DNA of 64,000 nucleotides from Terriglobus albidus (GTDB lineage Bacteria; Acidobacteriota; Terriglobia; Terriglobales; Acidobacteriaceae). Of this stretch, positions 24,743 through 32,281 are shown one piece after another (the stretch's first letter is position 1; every line of letters begins with the position of its first letter). Position numbers and translations under genes: made by a program. The stretch spans positions 1 through 64,000 of the forward strand of contig NZ_JAGTAS010000051.1 in the NCBI RefSeq assembly GCF_025685425.1, written 5' to 3'. The notes beneath the pieces were generated by a model. That model worked only from the letters and a program-made list of their open reading frames with translations, searched no databases and was not told the DNA's origin.

Positions 24743-27700
24743 TTATTGCACGTTGAGAGTTACAACAACCGAGTGTGAAAGCGAGCCACTGGTTGAGGTC
24801 ACCGTATAGGTGTAAGCCCCTGCGGGTGTTCCAAGAGGGTTGGTGGACGGCTTGTTATCACCGCATCCCATGGCAGTAAAGCTGATGCCGAGCAACACCA
24901 GCAACAGACCAGCCTGCCGCGCGAAACGGCGCGTGCGTCCGGCAAGCAGCATCATTACGGCGCCAAATGCAATGCTTAGAGCCATTCCGATCCCTGAGCG
25001 TGAGCCGCTCGCCACGCCGCTCGCCACATTGCGCGTCGTGGTGCTGAAGGTCACGTTCTGAGTCGTGGTGCCGGTCAGCGTGAAGTTAGCAGGCGTGTTG
25101 CACACCACGCCCGGAGCAGGTTTCGTTAGCGCACAGCTAATGCTGACGGTTCCGCTGAACCCACCCATTGCGGTAAAGGTCAGCGGCAGCGTTGCGGTAT
25201 CACCTGCCGAAACAGTAAGTGAGACAGAGGTCCCCGACGTTCCCGAAGAGCTGAAATCCGTGCCGGCGCCGCTGAGCTGAATTGTGAAGGTCTGCCCTCC
25301 ATTGGTCTTCAACGTCAATGTTCCGGTACGCGTTCCAATCCCCGTGGGTGTAAAGGTCACGTTCACACCGCAGGTGCTGTTGATGGCGGCGCCTGTGGTG
25401 TTGCAGGTCGTGGAGTAGGCAAAGTCGCCGGTGATGGTTCCGCTGGTCACCAGCAACATCGACTCACCCGTATTGGTGAGAACGAGATTCTGCCCAGCCG
25501 ATGTCGCCCCAAGGTTGATTGCTCCGAAGCTCACCGAACTCGGCGTGATGGTACCGCTGAGTACCGGAGAGGGCAGCGTGAAGTAGCCGTTGACAGGATC
25601 GTGATCCGACGCACGGAAAGCAGTCGTGCCGTCGGCATAGTTCATCAGCGGCTGATCGGCGTTGATGTGAGCAACTTCAACGCGGGCTCCGCCCACCAGT
25701 TCCTGCGTCGCAACAATATGGTCGAGCACCTGCGCGCTGCCGAACTCGCTGTACGTCCAGCGCTCCGCGGCAGGACGCAACGTGATCAGATCCGTTGCCT
25801 GCGGATTCGTAATCGCTGTACCGGGCTGCACGACCTGGTCCGAGGGAAGAATGCGTCCGGTCACCGTTCCCAGCGTGTCCGTGTATCCATCGGAGAACTC
25901 GAAGGCGTTGTAGTCGCCTACCGAGATCACGTGCTCCCCGTTCACCTGCGCTGCCTGAATGATCTTCGCCAGCGACTCGGCCTGCAGCTCTTTCTTATAG
26001 CGGGTGTAGTTGCTCGCATCCGAGATGCCTGAGAGCGAGCGCAGATGATTGACGATCACCGTCACCGGGTAATCCTTCACGCCCGTGCCACGGCTGATGC
26101 CCGCCTTCAGCACAAATGCCGGACGATCATTCAGCGCAGTGGTGGAGTTATCGACCGGGCTCTGGAAGGTCTCGTTCTGCCCTATCTGCTGCGTGCTGGT
26201 CACATGGACCTTGCTCGCTTTCACCAGGAAGCCGGTAGAGATACCGCCTATGTCAGAGGTATAAGTGCCGGCACTCGCCGAGACACCATAGCCGATATAG
26301 CCGGGGTCCGCCATGTTCAGAGTGGAAGCCAATGTCGAGGTCTTCGCCGCAATTGCCTGGGCCACGCCCTGGTTTTCAATCTCTTCCAGACCGACGATAT
26401 CGGGCGCCTTCAGGTTCTGCAGGATGCCCATCGCGATCTTGGTGATGCGCTTATCGAAAGCGGTGGAGCTCAGATTCACAGCCGACGAGGTCTTCACCGA
26501 CTGCGAGACCGGATCGTAGTACTTGTTGTCGCTAGAATCCGAATTGAACATGCGCTCGACGTTGTACGTGGCCACCGTGAACTCACTAGCGCCCTGCGCC
26601 GAGACAGTATAGGTCTTCGATGGAGCCGTGAGCGACGGCGTATAGCTCTTATCGATAAGAATGCGCGCCGGATCGTAGTACGAATCCGAGCTGTACGTCA
26701 TATCGACAATACCGGTCACATTGCTGACCACCGTGCCGGTCTCGAGGTTGATCACGCTGCCTCCCAGGAACTTCGAATCCATCAGCAGACGCTCGGGATT
26801 GTCATCGAAATGAGCAACATTTGCTGGAGTATTCGGCACGGCAGCATCACGAATGTCGATTCCCGCCTCACGGAACGGGCGCGGATAGTCCGGAAGCACC
26901 GCATAGAACTGGCCATTCGAGCTTACCGTCGCTGACGCTTCAGTAATACTGCCATCTGTCCCGGTAACCGCATTCAGTGTCGGGATAGAGATACGCATAC
27001 CCTCATAGCGAGCCATCTGATAAATACCGCCGCTCGGTGTCAGCATGGAAGCTGTCAGCGTGATTGCCGTTGGCAGATTCACTCCGGACGAGACCAACGT
27101 GGTCGTCGAAGACGTCAACTCCGATGCTGGAGTATGGCTATCCGTCACTGCCGGATAGATCGCAACGGTGCCCGTGACTGAGACAAGGTTTCCAATAACC
27201 GCCTCTGCAGGAACTTTTCCTGACCCTGTGTACACGTAGATACCTTCAGGAGTAGATGGATCACTGTCGGCGTCCGAATCCTGTGCCTGGATGAAGAAGC
27301 CTGCGCTCCCCACGCCGATCACAACACCTGTTACCTCTACGTTCTGCCCAGCATATGGAGAGGCCGCTGTCACATTCAGTGGCTTGCTTCCTTGCACGGT
27401 GTGAATTGCAAGGTGCGGTGCAGGTATTTGCACACTTAGGCTTATGGAGCTTGTCCCGGTCCGTGTCTGCGCGTCTGTAATCGTAATCGGCAGCGAAAAG
27501 CTACCGCTGGCAGTGACAGTAGGCGTGATCGTGAAAGCGTACGTGGTTCCGGAAGAGAGGGCAAATACCTGATTTGCATTCCCGCCAATCGAGGACAAAT
27601 CAGCCGCGACGGAGATCCCCGTTGAAGTTGGGTTCGTTCCCGGAGTTACCGTGACTGAGAGCGTGACGGATGTTAAACCAGACACAGCAGAACTCGGCGA

Positions 27701-28348
27701 CGCGGCAGACGATGCCGTCGGACTCGTAGGCGTACCAGTCACACATGGGGTCGGAGTCGTAGCCGTATTCCTGGGATTGGGAGTACCCGCTGCAAAGTCG
27801 GATCCGTTGTTATTGCTGTCTGAACAAAGATTGCTGCGAATTGCGGCCGTCATGTTCGTCAGAGTGGGGCCGACACTGCCTTCGTAGCAGGTTGCCGTAC
27901 CAAATCCGAGCAGGTCGACGATATTTGAATCGCTGCAGCCGGTAATGGACGTAGATTTCGCAAGGGCTACCTTACCGGCACTTTGCGAAATGGTAATGCT
28001 GGAATTCGATGCATCCGGTGTCGGGAGATTCGCGACACCAGATCCCGAGCTACCTGCAACGAGATAGAACTGACCGGGCGCAAGCGTCGAAGCCAGGGTT
28101 TTCGAGGAACTCCAGTTTGCATTCGAAGCTGAACCATAGAAGACGGTATACGAGCTCAAATCCACAGACGTGGTGCCCGCATTGAAAATCTCAATGAAGT
28201 CACTCTTATAGGGAACGGTCGCCGTTGAACCTCCACCTCCGCCGTATACCTGAGAAATAACGAGTTTGTCCTGAGCCGCAAGATGAGCCGCGGCAAATAG
28301 ACACACAAAGACAGCGATGAATCGAGACAGAAGTTTCTTCAATGCCAT
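24743..28348 (-). CDS. Extracellular endonuclease (ExeM/NucH-like) with lamin-tail and choice-of-anchor-D domains
   Basis: 1201 residues with a signal peptide (FIAVFVCLFAAAHLAAQ). Domain order: lamin-tail domain (~27-135: VISQVYGGGGGS, FIEIFNAGTTSVDLSSYTVF), Ig-like region (~200-310), OB-fold/YhcR-like region (~325-470: GQNVEVTGVVIGVGSAGFFI), then an endonuclease/exonuclease/phosphatase domain (~610-930). The last carries EFTVATYNVERMF, the metal-binding Glu in DIVGLEEIENQ, ISVGDYNAFE and the catalytic SDHDPVNGYF. One choice-of-anchor-D domain follows (~945-1045: VSFGAINLGATSAGQNLVLTN). The C-terminus has a helix, a basic loop (GRTRRFARQ), a second helix ending TAMGCGDN and a short beta tail, matching the protein at 15541-17883. 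Members degrade extracellular DNA for nutrients or biofilm turnover. AGAGG precedes the ATG. Confidence 0.82.
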   Translation of the reverse strand: MALKKLLSRFIAVFVCLFAAAHLAAQDKLVISQVYGGGGGSTATVPYKSDFIEIFNAGTTSVDLSSYTVFYGSASNANWSSSKTLASTLAPGQFYLVAGSSGSGVANLPTPDASNSSITISQSAGKVALAKSTSITGCSDSNIVDLLGFGTATCYEGSVGPTLTNMTAAIRSNLCSDSNNNGSDFAAGTPNPRNTATTPTPCVTGTPTSPTASSAASPSSAVSGLTSVTLSVTVTPGTNPTSTGISVAADLSSIGGNANQVFALSSGTTYAFTITPTVTASGSFSLPITITDAQTRTGTSSISLSVQIPAPHLAIHTVQGSKPLNVTAASPYAGQNVEVTGVVIGVGSAGFFIQAQDSDADSDPSTPEGIYVYTGSGKVPAEAVIGNLVSVTGTVAIYPAVTDSHTPASELTSSTTTLVSSGVNLPTAITLTASMLTPSGGIYQMARYEGMRISIPTLNAVTGTDGSITEASATVSSNGQFYAVLPDYPRPFREAGIDIRDAAVPNTPANVAHFDDNPERLLMDSKFLGGSVINLETGTVVSNVTGIVDMTYSSDSYYDPARILIDKSYTPSLTAPSKTYTVSAQGASEFTVATYNVERMFNSDSSDNKYYDPVSQSVKTSSAVNLSSTAFDKRITKIAMGILQNLKAPDIVGLEEIENQGVAQAIAAKTSTLASTLNMADPGYIGYGVSASAGTYTSDIGGISTGFLVKASKVHVTSTQQIGQNETFQSPVDNSTTALNDRPAFVLKAGISRGTGVKDYPVTVIVNHLRSLSGISDASNYTRYKKELQAESLAKIIQAAQVNGEHVISVGDYNAFEFSDGYTDTLGTVTGRILPSDQVVQPGTAITNPQATDLITLRPAAERWTYSEFGSAQVLDHIVATQELVGGARVEVAHINADQPLMNYADGTTAFRASDHDPVNGYFTLPSPVLSGTITPSSVSFGAINLGATSAGQNLVLTNTGESMLLVTSGTITGDFAYSTTCNTTGAAINSTCGVNVTFTPTGIGTRTGTLTLKTNGGQTFTIQLSGAGTDFSSSGTSGTSVSLTVSAGDTATLPLTFTAMGGFSGTVSISCALTKPAPGVVCNTPANFTLTGTTTQNVTFSTTTRNVASGVASGSRSGIGMALSIAFGAVMMLLAGRTRRFARQAGLLLVLLGISFTAMGCGDNKPSTNPLGTPAGAYTYTVTSTSGSLSHSVVVTLNVQ

Positions 28349-28833
28349 GGACCTCTACGAAATTGTTTTGGCAACAGACGTGGGGAACCCGGGTCTTCGT
28401 GCGACCCGGTTGAGTTGGGAAAGTCTCTTACTTTCGTGAAGTGTCTGTTCTAACGCCGCCCATGCGAGCGGGCAAGAGAAATTTCCATAAAACCTGGAGC
28501 AGAGTTCTCCACTGTTAGTCAACTTGCCAACAGGCGGGCCGGGCGATAGCATCCAAGAATGAGACCGGCCTGCTAAGCAGGTGCGGCGATCTACGCTGGT
28601 TGAACCAACATTCATTGAACCAGGGGTTCGGCTCGTATATATGGCTCGGTGCGCTAAGTCCGCCAGTCCGGAAAGCCTAAAGAGCCACGGCTGATCTCCG
28701 AACGTCTTAGGACGGGTTCACCGGCGCTTCGCTGCACGGCCACGTGGGTCGGTTTTCATTTTTTAAGCGGCAAACGTCTCTTTCCTGTCTCTCCTGGGAA
28801 CGCCCATGTTCGCACTGCATTAAACTGTTAAGC
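28349..28833. other. Divergent intergenic region with a possible structured RNA
   Basis: 485 bases between the nuclease gene and the Lgt-like gene, which diverge. No repeat family from the rest of the window is present. Between 28626 and 28703 nested complementary segments occur (GTTCGG/CCGAAC enclosing GGCTC/GAGCC), followed by a small CGTC-TTAG-GACG hairpin at 28703-28714. It matches no RNA family that I recognise. Promoters for both flanking genes should be here but were not identified. Confidence 0.35.
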
Positions 28834-29598
28834 ATGCACCCGTGGCTGTTTCGGTGGGGAAAGTTCGGTCTGCCGACGCGCGGCGCGTGCGCGGCCATTG
28901 GCATCATTGCGGCCCTGGCGCTGGGGCAGCGTGTTGCTCGCCGCTCAGGTGTCGATCCTGAAAAGTTCTGGGATCTCGGCTTTTTCGCCGTCATCACGGT
29001 CTTCGTGCTCTCGCGCCTGGAGCTGGTGCTGGTGAACTGGAAGGTCTTTCTGCAATCGCCGGCAATCGTTCTCGCGCTGCCCACCGTCAGCACCCTTGGC
29101 CTACTGCTCACCGGTCTGATCTGCCTGTTGTACATGCGCCGTAACGGCATGCCGATACTGAAGACACTCGACGCCGCGGGCATCTGCGCAACCTTGCTTC
29201 TGGTCTTTGTACATCTCGGCGATTTCTTCTCCGGCGACGACATCGGTCTTGCTACTTTGAGCCTTCCGGGGCGCCTGCAGCGCGGCCAAGGTGTCTTCGC
29301 TCACGTTGGCCTGCATCCGGTGGCACTCTATGCGGCGCTTGCATCGCTGCTGATCTTCTTCACGCTGCTGTGGTTTCTTCCACGACGTGGACAGGAGGGA
29401 GAGGTCTTCGGCCTTGCCCTTGGGCTTGCCGCCGTCGCACGCTTCTGGGTGGACTGCTACCGCATGGAGACCATCTTTGAGATCGCAACGCCCTTCGGCC
29501 TCGATCCGGACCAGGTCGTCATGGTCGTTGTCATGCTTGCAGCGGCAGCCTTCTGGCTGAAGTGGCCTATTAATAAGGAGAACGCGCATGCCCTCTAA
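28834..29598 (+). CDS. Lgt-like membrane protein, probably not a functional diacylglyceryl transferase
   Basis: 254 residues from ATG 28834 (MHPWLFRWGKFG), about seven membrane helices, with the overall plan of prolipoprotein diacylglyceryl transferase: N-terminal FGLPTRGACAAIGI, a mid-protein G-F-SG-G loop, HPVALYAALASL corresponding to HPSQLYE, and a C-terminal ARFWVDCYRMET corresponding to the RxxxEFFRxPD region. Key residues differ. The SxHGG motif with the catalytic His is replaced by STLGLLLTG, and the signature GRxGNFINGEL(W/Y)G reads VHLGDFFSGDDIG, so its Arg, Asn and Glu are lost. It overlaps the pseudouridine synthase gene by 11 bases and is divergent from a nuclease with a lipobox-like Cys in its tail. 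Probably a paralogue with a changed role. Confidence 0.6.
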   Translation: MHPWLFRWGKFGLPTRGACAAIGIIAALALGQRVARRSGVDPEKFWDLGFFAVITVFVLSRLELVLVNWKVFLQSPAIVLALPTVSTLGLLLTGLICLLYMRRNGMPILKTLDAAGICATLLLVFVHLGDFFSGDDIGLATLSLPGRLQRGQGVFAHVGLHPVALYAALASLLIFFTLLWFLPRRGQEGEVFGLALGLAAVARFWVDCYRMETIFEIATPFGLDPDQVVMVVVMLAAAAFWLKWPINKENAHAL

Positions 29599-30760
29599 GC
29601 ACATGCTGCCCAAAGGTCAGCGCCGCCGCACCGTCAAGCATGACTACCGCATCGCCCGCGATGCCGCGCGCGCCGCCGGTCTGGAAGAAGGCATCGACCC
29701 TGAACATGTCCTTGCTCCAGAGCACGAGATTCCCATCGCGGAACGCGTGATTCCACAACTCGAAGAAGAAGACCTGGAAGCAGAAGATGGCGTTCGCAGC
29801 TTCGCCGCCGATGCAGCCGCAAACGGCATGCGCCTGGATGCATATCTCGCCAAAGCCATTCCGGATATCTCACGCTCGCGCATCCAGCTTCTTGCCGATA
29901 ATGGCCAGATCTCCGTCAATGGCCAAAGGGCCAAGAGCAGTCTTAAGCTCAAGGGCGGCGATCAGATCTCCATCGAAGGCGAACCCCGGCCGGAGCCGCT
30001 GCGCGCCTTTGCCGAAGATATCCCGCTCACCATCGTCTATGAAGACAAAGACATCGCCGTCATCGACAAGCCTGCCGGCATGATGGTCCACGCCGGGGCA
30101 GGCGCTACCGATGACGCTCGCAACCGCGGCACGCTGGTGAACGCTCTGCTTGGCCACTTTGGTAAGCTGAGCGGCGTCGGCGGCGAGGAGCGCCCCGGCA
30201 TCGTCCACCGTCTCGATAAGATGACCAGCGGCCTGATCGTCGTTGCGAAGAACGACGTCATGCATCGCAAGCTGGCCCAGCTCTTCGTCGACCGCAAACT
30301 GGATAAGACCTACCTGGCACTCGTGCAGGGCTGGCTCAAGAAAGATGCGGTCATGCTCGACTTGCCGATCGCCCGTGACCTGGTACACCGCACCCGCATG
30401 ACCACCCAGCGTCCCGACGGAAGAGCCGCCGTCAGTCACATCAAGGTCGTGGAGCGTATCGAAGGCCGCTACGGCAAGTTCACCCTGGTCGAAGTCAAAA
30501 TCGAAACCGGACGCACCCACCAGATTCGTGTCCACCTGCAAGCACTTGGACATCCCGTCGTCGGCGACACGCTCTACGGCGCTTCTGGCTCTTTGCGTGA
30601 TGGGGAAGAGCGGATTCCGCTCGAACGGAATTTCCTGCACGCCTGGAAGCTGCACTTCTCTCATCCTTCCACCAGGAAAAAGCTGGAGCTCACGGCGGAG
30701 TTGCCTGCCGAGCTGGTAAATATCTTGAATATCGTGAAGGAGCGGGTAAAAAGCCGCTAG
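29588..30760 (+). CDS. RluA/RluD-family 23S rRNA pseudouridine synthase
   Basis: 390 residues. Residues ~1-75 are a charged N-terminal extension. An S4 RNA-binding domain follows (~78-140: RLDAYLAKAIPDISRSRIQLL, NGQISVNGQ). The catalytic domain (~150-370) contains VIDKPAGMMVHAG and the motif HRLDKMTSG with catalytic Asp210, then KTYLALVQG and GRTHQIRVHLQALGHPVVGD. It converts specific uridines in 23S rRNA or tRNA to pseudouridine; this arrangement is most like RluD (helix 69), though substrate is not certain. Translation is coupled to the Lgt-like gene by an 11-base overlap. The stop codon TAG (30758-30760) is the first three bases of a family A element. Confidence 0.88.
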   Translation: MPSKHMLPKGQRRRTVKHDYRIARDAARAAGLEEGIDPEHVLAPEHEIPIAERVIPQLEEEDLEAEDGVRSFAADAAANGMRLDAYLAKAIPDISRSRIQLLADNGQISVNGQRAKSSLKLKGGDQISIEGEPRPEPLRAFAEDIPLTIVYEDKDIAVIDKPAGMMVHAGAGATDDARNRGTLVNALLGHFGKLSGVGGEERPGIVHRLDKMTSGLIVVAKNDVMHRKLAQLFVDRKLDKTYLALVQGWLKKDAVMLDLPIARDLVHRTRMTTQRPDGRAAVSHIKVVERIEGRYGKFTLVEVKIETGRTHQIRVHLQALGHPVVGDTLYGASGSLRDGEERIPLERNFLHAWKLHFSHPSTRKKLELTAELPAELVNILNIVKERVKSR

Positions 30761-30875
30761 AGCATTTTTCCTGTAGGTGTTGTATAGGGCTTTGGCATCT
30801 ATGGGCGTTTTTCCACAATGAAAACGCCACTGCGCTCCTCTTCCGGGATACCCAGCAACAGGAAAAATGCTCTTA
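30758..30875 (+). repeat. Family A element supplying the stop codon of the pseudouridine synthase gene
   Basis: It starts TAGAGCATTTTTCCTGT, with this TAG in frame as the stop of the preceding gene, and ends ACAGGAAAAATGCTCTTA. The internal hairpin GGCGTTTTTCCACAATGAAAACGCC is retained. It is inverted relative to the copy at 10395. Removing the element and one TA would leave CGC-TAA-GGC, that is, a TAA stop at the same codon. Confidence 0.75.
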
Positions 30876-30975
30876 AGGCAAAAAGCCCGTAACAGGACTA
30901 CAGGCAGACATATTGGCGTGTTTCAGCGTCCAATCTGGTAGGTCTCCGGTAGAATTTGGGCCAGTGACTCCGACG

Positions 30976-32085
30976 ATGTTCAAAAATATTCAACGCGGTA
31001 CTTCGATTGCGTTTCTTTTGCTCGCCTGCTGCGCCTTTATCGCCGCTCAGCAGCCTTCTCCCACCCCCACACAGCCGACGCAGCAGGCCCAACAGCAAAC
31101 GCCGCAACCGCAGCAACAGACCGCGGCCCAGCAACAGACCCCGGCGCCCCAACAGGCCCAGCAACAGCCTGCGCAGCAACAGCCTACGCTGCAACAGCCT
31201 GCGCAACCGCAACCTGTGCTGCCCGGCCAACCGGGTCAGGAGTCGCCGCTTGATGTAACCACCATCAAAGGTATCGGTGCTCGCGAAGTTAACCAGATCT
31301 TTACCGTCACGGACAAGAAGGGGAAGTTCATCACCGGCCTGCGGCAACAGGACTTCGGCCTTCTCGACGACGGAAAGCGCCCGGAGCGCGTCATCCGCTT
31401 CACGCAGCAGACCAATCTCCCGTTGCGTGTCGGCATCATGCTGGACACGTCAAGCTCCATCCGCCAACGCTTCGAGTTCGAGCAGCAGGCGGCCGTCGAG
31501 TTTCTGCTACAGGTGTTGCATCGCCAGGATATGGCCTTCGTGGAAGGCTTCGATGTGCAGATCGACCTCGAGCAGGGCTTTAGCAACAACGTCGACCTGT
31601 TGAACCAGGGTATTCACAAGCTTCGTCCCGGCGGCGGTACCGCGTTATTTGATGCGCTGTACACCACTTGCCGCGATCAGATGCTGATGCAGGGTTCCGG
31701 ATATCGCAAAGCCATCATCATGGTCACCGACGGCGATGACAACTACAGCCACGCGCTCATGACCGACGCCATCAAGATGTGCCAGCGCGCCGAGACCATG
31801 GTCTACGGCATCAGCACCAACGTGAGCCCCACCAAGGACAAGGGCGACGACATCCTGAAGGCCATCAGCGAGGCAACCGGCGGACGAGCCTTCTACCCAA
31901 CACGCATCGAAGAGGTCGCCAACGGATTCCGCTCCATTGAAGAAGAGCTGCGCAGCCAGTATTCGCTGGAATACGTACCTTCGGACTTCAAGGCAGACGG
32001 ATCGTTTCGTACAATTTATCTACAGGCTCTCGATCCTCGATATAAGGTGCGCGCCCGTAAGGGATACTTCGCTCCACGTCAGTAG
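30976..32085 (+). CDS. Secreted VWFA-domain protein (acidobacterial VWFA-related type)
   Basis: 369 residues from ATG 30976. The signal peptide (IAFLLLACCAFIAAQ) is followed by a ~65-residue region made almost only of Gln, Pro, Ala and Thr (~residues 20-85), probably an extended linker. Then comes a short beta region (VNQIFTVTDKKGKFITGLRQ, FGLLDDGKRPERVIRF) and a von Willebrand A domain (~150-340). Its metal site is intact: DTSSS (DxSxS), the Thr in PGGGTALFDAL and the Asp in MVTDGDDN. The end, YKVRARKGYFAPR, is typical for the group. These proteins are very common in Acidobacteria, but their partners are not known. The TAG stop belongs to a family A element, and the fluoride riboswitch begins about 110 bases downstream. 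Confidence 0.8.
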   Translation: MFKNIQRGTSIAFLLLACCAFIAAQQPSPTPTQPTQQAQQQTPQPQQQTAAQQQTPAPQQAQQQPAQQQPTLQQPAQPQPVLPGQPGQESPLDVTTIKGIGAREVNQIFTVTDKKGKFITGLRQQDFGLLDDGKRPERVIRFTQQTNLPLRVGIMLDTSSSIRQRFEFEQQAAVEFLLQVLHRQDMAFVEGFDVQIDLEQGFSNNVDLLNQGIHKLRPGGGTALFDALYTTCRDQMLMQGSGYRKAIIMVTDGDDNYSHALMTDAIKMCQRAETMVYGISTNVSPTKDKGDDILKAISEATGGRAFYPTRIEEVANGFRSIEEELRSQYSLEYVPSDFKADGSFRTIYLQALDPRYKVRARKGYFAPRQ

Positions 32086-32170
32086 AGCATTTCCCTATAG
32101 GTGTAGAGTAGGCAATGAAAGCTCCGCTTGTACTTTTTTCGGGCTACCCAGCAACAGGGAAAATGCTCTA
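32083..32170 (+). repeat. Short family A element supplying the stop codon of the VWFA gene
   Basis: 88 bases, from TAGAGCATTTCCCTAT to CAGGGAAAATGCTCTA; the middle of the element, including most of the internal hairpin, is deleted. TAG at 32083-32085 is the in-frame stop of the VWFA gene. Removing the element and one TA would give CAG-TAA-ATC, a TAA stop at the same codon. It ends only 23 bases before the fluoride riboswitch, so it may carry part of the promoter used there. Confidence 0.8.
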
Positions 32171-32193
32171 AATCGAGGCTTTCAATAAGCTGC

Positions 32194-32259
32194 AAGGCGA
32201 TGGGGTTCCGCCTGAAACCGCCCCCGGACGATAAGTCCGGGGAGCTGATGACTCCTACG
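32194..32259 (+). promoter_or_regulatory. Fluoride riboswitch (crcB motif)
   Basis: The aptamer is recognisable from its conserved blocks. A stem AGGCG...CGCCT encloses the ATGGGGTTC loop, then GAAACCGC, then a GC-rich hairpin (CCCCGGAC, GATAA, GTCCGGGG), then the conserved 3' block GCTGATGACTCCTACG. GGGGT in the first loop can pair with ACTCC in the last block, forming the pseudoknot of the fluoride aptamer. It lies just upstream of a gene of the fluoride-antiporter CLC clade, which is the classical genetic association of this riboswitch. Confidence 0.92.
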
Positions 32260-32276
32260 AGAACGACCCGTAGGAG
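32252..32276 (+). promoter_or_regulatory. Expression platform: anti-Shine-Dalgarno hairpin
   Basis: CTCCTACG (32252-32259, the 3' end of the aptamer) is exactly complementary to CGTAGGAG (32269-32276), which contains the Shine-Dalgarno sequence five bases before the GTG start at 32282. Without fluoride the hairpin would hide the ribosome site. With fluoride bound, the CTCC bases are taken by the aptamer pseudoknot, freeing GTAGGAG. This predicts translational activation by fluoride. The exclusivity of the two pairings is read from the sequence; the direction follows from known fluoride riboswitch structure. Confidence 0.8.
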
Positions 32277-32281
32277 ATCGT

